47,727 bases of DNA, taken from Hyphomicrobiales bacterium. GTDB lineage: Bacteria > Pseudomonadota > Alphaproteobacteria > Rhizobiales > Rhizobiaceae. The stretch spans positions 1-47,727 of the forward strand of contig UBTA01000004.1 in assembly GCA_900468065.1 (NCBI GenBank), read 5' to 3'. Shown piece after piece: positions 33,301-41,843 of the stretch. Position 1 is the first letter of the stretch. Each line of letters starts with the position of its first letter. The notes under the pieces were generated by a model. The model was not told the origin of the DNA. It was given only the letters and a program-made list of their open reading frames with translations, and did no database searches. The translations under genes were made by a program, and so were the position numbers.

Positions 33301-34841
33301 CGTTCGTAGATGATAACATGCTGGCCACGAGCCCAGCGCGATCGGCGCGATCCGGTTCAAAGTCTGCAGCCAATGGTCAGGACGTGGACGCGGCGGGTCA
33401 ACGGTCCGCTTTCGAAAACGCTTTCGCCGACGCCGGCAAGAAGAAGCAGCCAGCCGTCTCAATCAGCGGAAAAACCGGTGCGGAAGACAGCGCCGCTCCC
33501 GATCAGGCCGCTTTGCAGAACGCGAAGATGGTAGAGGCCGAAGCTGGCCAAGGCTCCTCTCGGAACGGGGTTGCTTCGGAAGAAGGTTTCATGAAGTCCA
33601 CATTCGAAAGCTCTTCCAATCCGGCTCTACGCACGCTGGCCAAGTCGATCCCGGGGCAGGATGGTGAACATGGGCCGGTGGGTAGCGATTCAGCGCAGAA
33701 ATTCACTTTGAAGCGTACCGACGGCAAAGGCGAACTACACGGCTTCGCCGGCATTGACGGCGCAACCACAGATGCTGGTAAAACCATTGATGGACCGCTG
33801 GGCGATAAGGTGTCCGGCCTTCTGAAGGGGGCAAAGACGGACCTTACGAAGGGCAGCGGCGCAACGGAAACGCCTGATGATGTTTTGGCGTCAAACCCTT
33901 CAGGCGATGCGACCTCTGCTGATGTCAGCCAATTGTTGAATTTGCTTGACGCGGCGCAAACTCCGGCTGCCGCAAATCAGGCATCTGCCAACGAAACTGC
34001 CCCGGTGATGTCTGAACTCCAGGCGCTTGCCGAGCGGGCCGGGAAAGCCAAGGCCGCTGCCAAGGATGCAACCACAGGCAAAGCCGGTGCGCATGAGGCA
34101 GGCGATGCAAATGCGGTTAAGAATGCCACGGAGGCAGGGTCCGATCAGGTCTTCCGCTTCGCCCGCGCCGATGGCAAGGGGCAGGCTGTGTCCATGAACC
34201 TTGGTTCCGACGGAGACAAGGCTGTCATCAAGAACGACACAGCCGCAGCGTCGGTTAAGGCAGAAGCCGTGACCGTCCTGGAAGCACGTCGCTATCTCGG
34301 TCTTGCTCCGTCCAGTAATGCGGCGGCAGTCACCAGCCAGATCGCCAGCAACCCGGAATGGGCGCGGACGCTCCAGTCCGGCGCTGCAGCACCGGCCTCG
34401 CCGGGTGATGCCGCAGCCGGCAAGGTCCTCAATACGCTGAAGATTCAGATGCACCCTATTGATCTCGGCATGGTTACGGCGACGTTGCGTCTCAAGGACG
34501 ATGAGCTGCAGGTCGAAATCAAGGTTGAGACCGGCGATGCCTTCCGTCAGTTGAGCGACGATCAGAGCGCCATGGTCAAGGCCCTGCGGGCACAAGGCTT
34601 CGCCGTCGATCAGGTCAACATCGTCTTTAACGCCTCGGACTCGTCTGGTGGCAGCAACCAGCAGCAAGCACAGCCTCAGGCAGGCCAGCAGGGCCGTGAG
34701 ACGGCGGGCGATGGTTCCAAGGGCCAGCGCAACGACAATGGTGCCCAGGAGCAGGGCCGCGAAAGGTGGACAGGCAATGGCGGTACAGGCGATGCGTCTT
34801 CTGGTGCTGAGCTTAACCGCACTGGTGACGTCTATATGTAG
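33297..34841 (+). CDS. fliK: Hook-length control protein FliK (MotD)
   Basis: 514 aa. Residues 1-360 are low complexity (Ala, Lys, Gly, Asp), consistent with an extended ruler-like N-terminus. The C-terminal hook-length domain at about 375-450 contains LKIQMHPIDLGMVTATLRLK, DDELQVEIKVETGDAFRQLS and LRAQGFAVDQVNIVF. The tail is Gln/Gly-rich. The gene was first named motD in rhizobia and is now recognised as fliK. It overlaps motC by 4 nt and the following gene by 65 nt. Confidence 0.92.
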   Translation: MTFVDDNMLATSPARSARSGSKSAANGQDVDAAGQRSAFENAFADAGKKKQPAVSISGKTGAEDSAAPDQAALQNAKMVEAEAGQGSSRNGVASEEGFMKSTFESSSNPALRTLAKSIPGQDGEHGPVGSDSAQKFTLKRTDGKGELHGFAGIDGATTDAGKTIDGPLGDKVSGLLKGAKTDLTKGSGATETPDDVLASNPSGDATSADVSQLLNLLDAAQTPAAANQASANETAPVMSELQALAERAGKAKAAAKDATTGKAGAHEAGDANAVKNATEAGSDQVFRFARADGKGQAVSMNLGSDGDKAVIKNDTAAASVKAEAVTVLEARRYLGLAPSSNAAAVTSQIASNPEWARTLQSGAAAPASPGDAAAGKVLNTLKIQMHPIDLGMVTATLRLKDDELQVEIKVETGDAFRQLSDDQSAMVKALRAQGFAVDQVNIVFNASDSSGGSNQQQAQPQAGQQGRETAGDGSKGQRNDNGAQEQGRERWTGNGGTGDASSGAELNRTGDVYM

Positions 34842-35343
34842 TGCACAGGCGAGCCCCGGCGTGTGCGAAAGCGAGATCACGGCGGCGGCGGCAAAGTACC
34901 AGATACCGGCAGGAATCCTATATTCCGTTGGCCTGACGGAAACCGGCCGCAAGGGATCGCTTCAGCCGTTTGCGATGAATATTGAAGGTAAGGCATATTT
35001 TGAAAGCAGCGCTGACGCGGTCTTGCAGCGCTTCAGCGCAGCCCGGGCGCAGGGTGCTAAGCTGATTGACCTCGGTTGCATGCAGATCAACTACTATTTC
35101 CACGGAGAGAATTTTTCGTCCCCCAACGAGATGCTCGACCCGCGAAAGAATGTCGAATATGCAGCTCGTTTCCTGTCAAATCTTCACGCCCGGCATGAAA
35201 CCTGGACGATGGCCGTCGCCCGCTACCATGCCGGGCCCAACAATGACCCCGCCCAGAAGAAATATGTTTGCCGGGTGATCTCCAATTTGGTGGCGACAGG
35301 CTACGGGAAATGGACGCCGAATGCGTCTAACTTCTGTCAATAA
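34777..35343 (+). CDS. Flagellum-associated lytic transglycosylase
   Basis: 188 aa from ATG at 34777, preceded by AGGTGG; the start is inside fliK and the overlap is 65 nt. Signal peptide to about residue 25. GH23-type lysozyme-like domain: CESEITAAAAKYQIPAGILY, catalytic Glu55 in VGLTETGRKG, then KLIDLGCMQINYYFHGENFS and YAARFLSNLHARHETWTMAV, then YHAGPNN. It cuts peptidoglycan so that the rod can pass. The FlgJ in this cluster has no muramidase domain, so this enzyme probably supplies that activity, as SltF does in Rhodobacter. Last gene before rem. Confidence 0.88.
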   Translation: MAVQAMRLLVLSLTALVTSICSAQASPGVCESEITAAAAKYQIPAGILYSVGLTETGRKGSLQPFAMNIEGKAYFESSADAVLQRFSAARAQGAKLIDLGCMQINYYFHGENFSSPNEMLDPRKNVEYAARFLSNLHARHETWTMAVARYHAGPNNDPAQKKYVCRVISNLVATGYGKWTPNASNFCQ

Positions 35344-35431
35344 TTCAACTTTAAGATGAATAATGAAAATCTTTAATTCGCGTCAGACGAATGCGGCAAG
35401 ATTGCGTTAGAAAATTGACCCAAGCGTTTTC

Positions 35432-35449
35432 TTAACATGACGTTAACGT
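35432..35449. promoter_or_regulatory. TTAAC/GTTAA dyad and palindrome upstream of rem
   Basis: TTAAC (35432-35436) and GTTAA (35442-35446) are separated by ATGAC, and the perfect 10-bp palindrome ACGTTAACGT spans 35440-35449. The whole 280-nt stretch before rem is AT-rich, as expected for a regulated promoter. VisNR and other global regulators act at rem in S. meliloti, but I cannot assign this site to any of them. Confidence 0.4.
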
Positions 35450-35623
35450 TTCCACATGAATTTTAGTGCCAAATCCGCGCGAGCCCACTAGATGTAGATC
35501 AAATCGGTACACAAATCTTAATCTAGTATTAATTTCAGCCAGTAAGTTCCCATAGTTGTTCATGAATCCCCCGATTCGTATCTCTTAACCATAGATGCGC
35601 GATACTGATTCGGAGGCGGACGA

Positions 35624-36295
35624 ATGATCGTAGTGGTTGATGAGCGTGAGCTCGTGAAAGACGGATATACTTCACTGTTCGGACGGGAGGGCGTACCCTC
35701 CCAGGGGTTCGATCCAAGCGAATTCGGCGATTGGGTTTCAAAGGCGGCCGATAGCGATATCGATGCGGTCGAGGCGTTCCTGATCGGCCAGGGCGAAAAG
35801 GCGATGAGCCTTCCGCGTGCTATCCGGGACCGTTCCACGGCCCCAGTCATCGCAATCAGCGATAGCCCATCGTTGGAGACGACATTGGCGTTCTTCGACT
35901 GTGGCGTCGATGACGTTGTGCGCAAGCCGGTTCACCCCCGCGAAATCCTGGCACGTGCGGCAGCAATCCGCCGCCGCCTGAAGGCTCTGGTGAATTTTAC
36001 CGACATCGGGCCGATCCGGGTGTTTTCGGACGGCCGGGATCCGGAAGTCCAGGGTGAGGTTTTTGCCTTGCCGCGCCGCGAACGCCGCATTCTCGAATAC
36101 CTGGTCTCCAATCGCGGACGCCGCGTTTCCAAGTCTCAGATTTTCAATGCCATTTACGGCATTTTCGATGAAGACGTCGAAGAAAACGTCGTTGAAAGCC
36201 ATATCAGCAAGCTGCGCAAGAAGCTGCGCAAGCGGCTCGGTTTCGACCCGATCGATTCCAAGCGTTTCCTTGGCTACTGCATCGACTGGAGCTGA
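35624..36295 (+). CDS. rem: Rem, OmpR-type transcriptional activator of motility genes
   Basis: 223 aa. Residues 1-115 are a receiver-like domain ([19 protein letters not shown], Lys101 in [12 protein letters not shown]). Its third strand (about 47-54) is followed by Gly/Gln and not by the usual phosphoacceptor Asp. Residues 125-223 are an OmpR/PhoB winged helix ([57 protein letters not shown]). In S. meliloti Rem is switched on by VisNR and activates class II flagellar operons during exponential growth. It lies directly upstream of flgE, separated by 102 nt. The ribosome site is CGGAGGC. Confidence 0.93.
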   Translation: MIVVVDERELVKDGYTSLFGREGVPSQGFDPSEFGDWVSKAADSDIDAVEAFLIGQGEKAMSLPRAIRDRSTAPVIAISDSPSLETTLAFFDCGVDDVVRKPVHPREILARAAAIRRRLKALVNFTDIGPIRVFSDGRDPEVQGEVFALPRRERRILEYLVSNRGRRVSKSQIFNAIYGIFDEDVEENVVESHISKLRKKLRKRLGFDPIDSKRFLGYCIDWS

Positions 36296-36330
36296 TCTTC
36301 GACGGGGGTTCGGATGTGCGGCATCCGGCA

Positions 36331-36365
36331 CCCCAAGACAGGTTCACGCAAGGCCCACTCCATAG
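36331..36365 (+). promoter_or_regulatory. Conserved flagellar class II box upstream of flgE
   Basis: CCCCAAGACA (36331-36340) followed by GGTTCACGCAAG (36341-36352), then 10 nt, then TAG (36363-36365). It matches the fliF copy at 20 of 22 positions in the first part. It lies 33 nt before the flgE start and 36 nt after the rem stop, so flgE can be transcribed independently of rem. Confidence 0.68.
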
Positions 36366-36397
36366 TCTTGCCATAACGACGAAAACGAGGATCGGAC

Positions 36398-37627
36398 ATG
36401 AGTCTTTACGGAATGATGAGAACCGGTGGTTCCGGCATGAATGCTCAGGCAAACCGCCTGGGCACGGTCGCTGAAAACATCGCCAACGCCAACACCACCG
36501 GCTATAAGCGGGCCTCGACCGAGTTCTCCTCGTTGATCCTGCCGACAAGCAATGGCTCGTACAATTCCGGCGGTGTCGAAACCAACGTGCGCTACAGCAT
36601 TTCGGAACAAGGCCCGACGACCTACACCACGAACAAAACCGATATGGCCATCAATGGCGGCGGTTTCTTCATCGTTTCAGGTGCCGACGGTTCCAATTTT
36701 CTTACCCGCGCCGGCGCTTTCACGCCGGATGGCGATGGCAACCTGGTAAATTCGGCCGGTTACAGCCTGATGGGCTATGAATATCAGGCGGGTGTTGACC
36801 CGACGGTTGTCGTCAATGGCTTTGACGGTCTGACGAAGGTCAATCTTGCTTCTGACGGTCTGGTGGCAAAAGGCTCCACCAAGGGCACCATGGGTGCGAC
36901 CCTTAACTCGGCTGATCCTGTCGGCAAAGAATCCACGACGTCGCTCAGCGTTTTTGATAGCCAAGGCAATTCGCGGCTCCTCGACTTCGTCTACAAAAAG
37001 ACCGGGCCGAATGCTTGGACGGTTGAGGTTCGAGACCGCACCACTTACAGCGCCGGCCCACCAGTCGTGGGGCGCCTCGGTACGCAGACACTGAATTTTG
37101 ACGCAAGTGGAAATCTGACGCCTGCTACTGCCTCGGTCACCACGTCGGCGATGAACGGGCTTCCTGGTACGGGTGCGAATCTCGGCGCTTTGACGATCGA
37201 TCTCAGCAATACCAAACAACTCGGTGCCGCTTTCCAGGGTGATGGTGGAAAGATCGACGGCAGTGCGCCGAGCAAGGTCAAGGGCTATCAGATTGACAAG
37301 GCTGGTGTCGTGTACGTTGAGTACGCGAATGGCACGCTCGATCCACGCTACCGCGTGGCGCTTGCCAGCGTCCAGAGCCCGGACAATCTCGTTCCGCAGT
37401 CTGGCAACGTCTATTCGCAGGGCGTGGATTCGGGCGTCATCATCACCGGTTTTGCCGGCTCCGGCGACTTCGGCAGCATTCAGTCCGGCGCGCTTGAAGG
37501 CTCCAACGTCGATATCGCCAACGAACTGACGGCGATGATCGAATCCCAGCGTAGCTACACGGCGAACTCGAAAGTCTTCCAGACAGGCGCCGACCTGCTG
37601 GACGTTCTTGTGAACCTGAAGCGATAA
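36398..37627 (+). CDS. flgE: Flagellar hook protein FlgE
   Basis: 409 aa, in the normal range. N-terminal MSLYGMMRTGGSGMNAQANR and [20 protein letters not shown], middle domain with SLSVFDSQGNSRLLDFVYKK, and the C-terminal block VDIANELTAMIESQRSYTAN. It forms the hook. The ribosome site is ACGAGGATC. It begins the operon running to fliQ and is preceded by a conserved box. Confidence 0.96.
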   Translation: MSLYGMMRTGGSGMNAQANRLGTVAENIANANTTGYKRASTEFSSLILPTSNGSYNSGGVETNVRYSISEQGPTTYTTNKTDMAINGGGFFIVSGADGSNFLTRAGAFTPDGDGNLVNSAGYSLMGYEYQAGVDPTVVVNGFDGLTKVNLASDGLVAKGSTKGTMGATLNSADPVGKESTTSLSVFDSQGNSRLLDFVYKKTGPNAWTVEVRDRTTYSAGPPVVGRLGTQTLNFDASGNLTPATASVTTSAMNGLPGTGANLGALTIDLSNTKQLGAAFQGDGGKIDGSAPSKVKGYQIDKAGVVYVEYANGTLDPRYRVALASVQSPDNLVPQSGNVYSQGVDSGVIITGFAGSGDFGSIQSGALEGSNVDIANELTAMIESQRSYTANSKVFQTGADLLDVLVNLKR

Positions 37628-37649
37628 TTGAAAAGGTACGGTCTGCGTC

Positions 37650-39092
37650 ATGTCGCTGTCATCAGCCATCAACACTGCTCAGACGATATTCAACAACACG
37701 GCGGCCCAAACGGCACTCGTTTCGAAGAATATCGCCAACGTCAGCAATGCGGACTATTCACGCCGCATGGCAATGCTGGGCTCCACTGGCAACGGCGCGC
37801 AGATCGTGTCCATTCAGCGCGCACAGAACGACGCGCTGATGCGGCAGCATTCCATCAGTATTTCGCAATCCTCCGCCCAGGACGCGCTTTTGACCGGCCT
37901 GGAAACGGTGAAGGCAGCCCTCGGCGGCAATAGTTACGAGACCTCGCCGTCCAAATATCTCAAGGCGTTTCGCGATAGCCTGCAGACGTTTGCATCGACA
38001 CCTGGAAACACGGCCATCGCCGCGACAACCGTGTCGAGCGCGTCGGATCTGGCCAAGTCTCTGAACAAGACGTCTACGTCCGTTCAGGATGTCCGCCACG
38101 AGGCAGACAAGGAAATCGATGCTTCGGTTAAAAAGCTGAACGGCTTGCTGGCTGATTTTGAAACAGCCAACGACGCCGTAAAAGGCGCGACGGCCAGTGG
38201 CGTCGATGCGAGCGACGCGCTGGATCAACGTGACAAGCTGCTTCGCCAGATTTCCGATATTGTCGGCATTTCGACGGTCACGCGCGCCAATAACGATACA
38301 GTCATCTTTACGTCGGAAGGGACGGTCCTGTTTGAAAACAGTCCACGTGCCGTTACCTTTCAACCCACGGCTGCCTTCAACGCGACGACCAATGGCAACG
38401 CCATTTATGTGGATGGCGTACCGCTCAAGGCCGGCAGCGGAGCCGATACATCCGGAGCAGGAAAGCTCGCCGGCCTCCTTCAGATGCGGGACGAGCTCGC
38501 TCCCAAATTCCAATCACAACTCGACGAGATCGCGCGCGGTCTGGTAACGCTCTTTCAGGAAAATACCACACCGGCCACGACGGCAAAGCCGGGTCTGTTT
38601 ACCTGGTCGGGCACAACCGTTCCTTCGAGCCCGCCGGCGATTCCCGGCATGGCAGCTTCGTTGGCAATCAATCCACTTGCGGCGGGCAATCCGGCACTTG
38701 TCCGCGACGGCGGCTTCAACGGTCCCACCTACAAGTCGAATACATCAGGTGGCTCGGGCTATACGGCACTTCTGGATAAGTTTCTGACATCGCTCAGTGC
38801 CGACATGACGTTCGATCCCGCCACGGGCCTCGATGGCTCCAGCAGTATTCTGGATTTCTCGGCCTCCTCGATCGGTTGGCTGGAAGGACTGCGCAGCGGT
38901 GCATCGACCGCCAATGACAACAAGACAGCCATGCTGTCGCGCACGCAGGATGCATTGAGCAACGTCACGGGCGTCAGTCTCGACGAGGAATTGTCGCAGC
39001 TGCTCGACCTCGAGCAATCTTACAAGGCATCGGCGAAATTGGTCAGTACAGTGGACGCCATGATGGCGGCCCTTCTGCAAGCTGTAGGATAA
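37650..39092 (+). CDS. flgK: Hook-filament junction protein FlgK (HAP1)
   Basis: 480 aa. N-terminus SSAINTAQTIFNNTAAQTAL and VSKNIANVSNADYSRRMAML; central region with DALDQRDKLLRQISDIVGIS, the FlgK signature; C-terminal helix with GVSLDEELSQLLDLEQSYKA and VSTVDAMMAALLQAVG. It joins hook and filament. It is 22 nt after flgE and 4 nt before flgL. Confidence 0.95.
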   Translation: MSLSSAINTAQTIFNNTAAQTALVSKNIANVSNADYSRRMAMLGSTGNGAQIVSIQRAQNDALMRQHSISISQSSAQDALLTGLETVKAALGGNSYETSPSKYLKAFRDSLQTFASTPGNTAIAATTVSSASDLAKSLNKTSTSVQDVRHEADKEIDASVKKLNGLLADFETANDAVKGATASGVDASDALDQRDKLLRQISDIVGISTVTRANNDTVIFTSEGTVLFENSPRAVTFQPTAAFNATTNGNAIYVDGVPLKAGSGADTSGAGKLAGLLQMRDELAPKFQSQLDEIARGLVTLFQENTTPATTAKPGLFTWSGTTVPSSPPAIPGMAASLAINPLAAGNPALVRDGGFNGPTYKSNTSGGSGYTALLDKFLTSLSADMTFDPATGLDGSSSILDFSASSIGWLEGLRSGASTANDNKTAMLSRTQDALSNVTGVSLDEELSQLLDLEQSYKASAKLVSTVDAMMAALLQAVG

Positions 39093-39096
39093 AATC

Positions 39097-40170
39097 ATGA
39101 AAGCGTCTTTCGTTTCCAATCTGGCCGTTCAAAATGCCATGCGCCTGACCATCCAACGCGGTCAGGTAGAAATGATGAAGTTGAATGACGAAGTCTCGAC
39201 AGGGGTTCATGCCGACTACGGTCTGGCTTTGGGTACCTCCACGTCGCGGTCGGTCAATATTTCATCCCAGCTCGACCGGCTTGCGACGCTGAAAAGCACC
39301 AACTCCATCGTCAATCAAAGGCTTTCGGGATCTCAGGAAGCCTTGAAGACAATGCAGGATGCGGCGCAAAAGGCGCTGAACTCCTTGACGACGTTTCGGG
39401 ATAACAGCACTGCCGATCTCCTGAAAATCGCGCAGGGTCAGAACAAGGCAGCCATGTCGACGTTCACATCAGCTGCCAATACGTCTCTGAACGGGGAATA
39501 CTTGTTCTCCGGCATCAATACCGATGTGCAGCCCTTTACCGAATATTCGGCAACGTCCGCGGCCAAGGCATCCTATGATGCGGCCTTGTCGAGCTTTATT
39601 ACGGCGCAACCGGTCCAGGTGCCACCGCTAACTTCGGTCACGCAGTTCACCAAAGCGCAGATGACCGACTTCATCGAAAACAAGCTGGCGCCGATGTATG
39701 AGGATCCGTCCGTCCCGGGCTCCCAGTGGGCCGATTGGTCGGACGCATCCAGCCAGAACATGACGAGCCGCATCAGTGCCAATGAGGTCATCCAGAGTTC
39801 AACGAATCTCAATACCGAAGGTGCCCGCAAATTTGCCCTGGCCAGCATCGTTTCTTCCGAGCTTCTCAGTGCCGGTTTGAGCGATGAAGTTCGTGGTGCG
39901 GTCACCGGCAAGGCCATTGAATATATGGGTGCTGCGGTAACGGGCCTGATCAGTATGCAGAGCAATCTCGGCTTGTCACAGGAGCGCGTCAAGAAGGCCA
40001 ATACCTCGATCGATGCGCAGACCAAGATCATCAAGGCCAATCAGCTGGATCTTGAGGGCATCGATACTTTCGCAGCCTCTACCATGCTGAAGACTTTGCA
40101 GACGCAGCTTGAGACTTCCTACACGCTAACCTCGCGGCTACAGCAGTTGAGTTTGATAAATTTCCTCTGA
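39097..40170 (+). CDS. flgL: Hook-filament junction protein FlgL (HAP3)
   Basis: 357 aa, flagellin-like. N-terminal helices (NAMRLTIQRGQVEMMKLNDE, VSTGVHADYGLALGTSTSRS) and C-terminal helices (RVKKANTSIDAQTKIIKANQ, TLQTQLETSYTLTSRLQQLS). It contains GEYLFSGINTD, typical of FlgL. It forms the outer junction ring between FlgK and filament. It is tightly linked to flgK. Confidence 0.93.
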   Translation: MKASFVSNLAVQNAMRLTIQRGQVEMMKLNDEVSTGVHADYGLALGTSTSRSVNISSQLDRLATLKSTNSIVNQRLSGSQEALKTMQDAAQKALNSLTTFRDNSTADLLKIAQGQNKAAMSTFTSAANTSLNGEYLFSGINTDVQPFTEYSATSAAKASYDAALSSFITAQPVQVPPLTSVTQFTKAQMTDFIENKLAPMYEDPSVPGSQWADWSDASSQNMTSRISANEVIQSSTNLNTEGARKFALASIVSSELLSAGLSDEVRGAVTGKAIEYMGAAVTGLISMQSNLGLSQERVKKANTSIDAQTKIIKANQLDLEGIDTFAASTMLKTLQTQLETSYTLTSRLQQLSLINFL

Positions 40171-40207
40171 TGCGGTGAGGAGCGGGACAAACATGAAGGA
40201 TGTCTGA

Positions 40208-40555
40208 ATGTATCAGTTTTCATACGCCGAGATCATGGAGGACGGCGTTGCCGACTCCAAGGATCGCGAACGGCAAGTGCTCGACCGCTCGATTGCGCTG
40301 CTGACAGCCGCAAAGCAGCAGAAGGGGTACTCGCGGGAGGCCATCGAGGCGATCTACTATACCCGGCGGGTCTGGATCCGGTTCATCGAGGATCTCCGCG
40401 CTTCGGACAACCAGCTCAATGACGAATTGCGCGCCAACCTTATTTCCATAGCCATCTGGATTCTCGGTGAGACGGAAAAGATTCGCAAGCGCGAGTCCTC
40501 GAACTTCCAGGGCATTATCGATATCACAACCATCATCAGGGATGGACTCAAATGA
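40208..40555 (+). CDS. flaF: Flagellin synthesis regulator FlaF
   Basis: 115 aa, helical, the usual FlaF size. Conserved stretches: [60 protein letters not shown] and [20 protein letters not shown]. In Caulobacter and Brucella FlaF is needed for flagellin synthesis and works against or with FlbT. It overlaps flbT by 4 nt. Confidence 0.93.
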   Translation: MYQFSYAEIMEDGVADSKDRERQVLDRSIALLTAAKQQKGYSREAIEAIYYTRRVWIRFIEDLRASDNQLNDELRANLISIAIWILGETEKIRKRESSNFQGIIDITTIIRDGLK

Positions 40556-41001
40556 AAAGCACATTGCGTATTTCGCTGAAGTCGGGCGAACGGATTTTTG
40601 TCAACGGGGCGGTGTTGCGCGTCGACCGCAAGGTGGCAGTCGAATTCCTGAATGACGTGACCTTCCTGCTTGAAAACCACGTTCTGCAGCCGGAGGACGC
40701 GACGACCCCGCTGAAGCAGCTCTATTTCATCGCCCAGATGATTCTGATCAACCCTGAAGGCGCCGAGCAATCGACCAACATGTTCCGCAAGTCGGTGGTC
40801 ATGCTGCTGACCTGCTTCAAGAATGACGAAGTCGTGTCGGAGTTGAAGAAAGTCGACGGCATGGTCACTCAAGGACGCGCCTTTGACGCGCTGAAGGCCA
40901 TCCGCGGCCTCTACGCTCTCGAAGACAGGATCCTGAATAATCAGGAAATCACCCCGGCAACGATCGAACAGATTCGCAAGGAGATCGCACCATGGCGGTA
41001 G
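40552..41001 (+). CDS. flbT: Flagellin mRNA regulator FlbT
   Basis: 149 aa, normal. Blocks: [60 protein letters not shown]. In Caulobacter FlbT binds the 5' untranslated region of flagellin mRNA and controls its stability. A conserved leader is present before all three flagellin genes here and is a natural candidate target. It overlaps flaF by 4 nt and flgD by 10 nt. Confidence 0.93.
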   Translation: MKSTLRISLKSGERIFVNGAVLRVDRKVAVEFLNDVTFLLENHVLQPEDATTPLKQLYFIAQMILINPEGAEQSTNMFRKSVVMLLTCFKNDEVVSELKKVDGMVTQGRAFDALKAIRGLYALEDRILNNQEITPATIEQIRKEIAPWR

Positions 41002-41405
41002 GCGGCGTCAATACAGCCAACGGCTACGTACCCACGGCATCGGGAACGGAATCTGGAGCTGACAAGGCAAAGGCAACCCTGAACTATGACAGCTTCCTGA
41101 AGCTGCTCGTCGCTCAGATGAAGAACCAGGATCCGACCGAGCCGATGGATTCGACCCAGCAGATCGCTCAGCTGGCGACCTTCTCGCAGGTCGAACAGAC
41201 GATCAAGACCAACACCAATCTGGAAAGCTTGCTGCAGCGCACGTCGCTCAGCGAAGCCAATGCCGTGATTGGCAAGACGGTGACCAGCGCCGATGGCAAG
41301 ACAACTGGTGTCGTCAAGGAAGTAAAGCTATACTCGGATGGAATCATTGCCGTCCTCGATAACAAGCAAGAACTGGTTATCGGCCCAGGCGTAACCATAA
41401 AGTGA
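40992..41405 (+). CDS. flgD: Hook scaffolding protein FlgD, short form
   Basis: 137 aa. The conserved FlgD N-terminal region is complete: [40 protein letters not shown]. The tail ([40 protein letters not shown]) is a reduced version of the C-terminal domain, which in enteric FlgD (about 230 aa) is much longer. Short FlgD proteins are common in rhizobia. It caps the growing hook and is lost when the hook is finished. It overlaps flbT by 10 nt. Confidence 0.92.
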   Translation: MAVGGVNTANGYVPTASGTESGADKAKATLNYDSFLKLLVAQMKNQDPTEPMDSTQQIAQLATFSQVEQTIKTNTNLESLLQRTSLSEANAVIGKTVTSADGKTTGVVKEVKLYSDGIIAVLDNKQELVIGPGVTIK

Positions 41406-41411
41406 TAGCCA

Positions 41412-41678
41412 ATGAATGAGGCGGATGCCCTCGATATCGTGCAAGCGGCGATCTGGACAGTGGTCGTCGCTTCCGGGCCCGCTGTCGTTGCCGCCATGGT
41501 GGTCGGCGTTGTCATCGCCTTCATCCAGGCGTTGACTCAGGTTCAGGAAATGACCCTGACCTTCGTGCCTAAGATCCTGGCCGTTCTGGTGACCGTTGCC
41601 CTTTCCGCCTCCTTCGTCGGCGCGCAGATATCCATCTTCACCGACGTCGTCTTTTCCCGCATTCAAACTGGCTTCTGA
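41412..41678 (+). CDS. fliQ: Flagellar export gate protein FliQ
   Basis: 88 aa, standard size. Two membrane helices: about 10-40 (AIWTVVVASGPAVVAAMVVG) and 50-75 (FVPKILAVLVTVALSASFVG). QALTQVQEMTLTFVPKIL is the FliQ signature. It forms the export pore with FliP and FliR. It starts 6 nt after flgD and ends the flgE operon; a promoter box for flhA follows. Confidence 0.95.
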   Translation: MNEADALDIVQAAIWTVVVASGPAVVAAMVVGVVIAFIQALTQVQEMTLTFVPKILAVLVTVALSASFVGAQISIFTDVVFSRIQTGF

Positions 41679-41749
41679 GCCGCCGGCGTGCGGGAAGTCA
41701 GCCGGCCGCTGCGAAAAACACATTTGCTTTCTCTTTCCGGCATCGATGC

Positions 41750-41776
41750 CACCTTCGCGCAAGTTTGGTGCGTTAG
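41750..41776 (+). promoter_or_regulatory. Conserved flagellar class II box upstream of flhA
   Basis: CACCTTCGCGCAAG (41750-41763), 10 nt, then TAG (41774-41776). Two bases of the core differ from the consensus CAGGTTC. A hairpin begins 2 nt after TAG. It is 67 nt before the flhA start, in the gap after fliQ. Confidence 0.6.
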
Positions 41777-41777
41777 G

Positions 41778-41802
41778 CCTGCTGCTTAGTTTGGGCAGCA
41801 GG
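41778..41802 (+). promoter_or_regulatory. Hairpin in the flhA leader
   Basis: CCTGCTGC (41778-41785) and GCAGCAGG (41795-41802) form a perfect 8-bp stem with a 9-nt loop, without a T-run. It follows the conserved box directly and would lie at the very 5' end of the flhA transcript, so it may protect the mRNA or influence translation. A terminator for the upstream operon is less likely. Confidence 0.45.
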
Positions 41803-41843
41803 TATGAATGCTGTCCGCCTCTCATGAAGAGACGGAATTTCCG

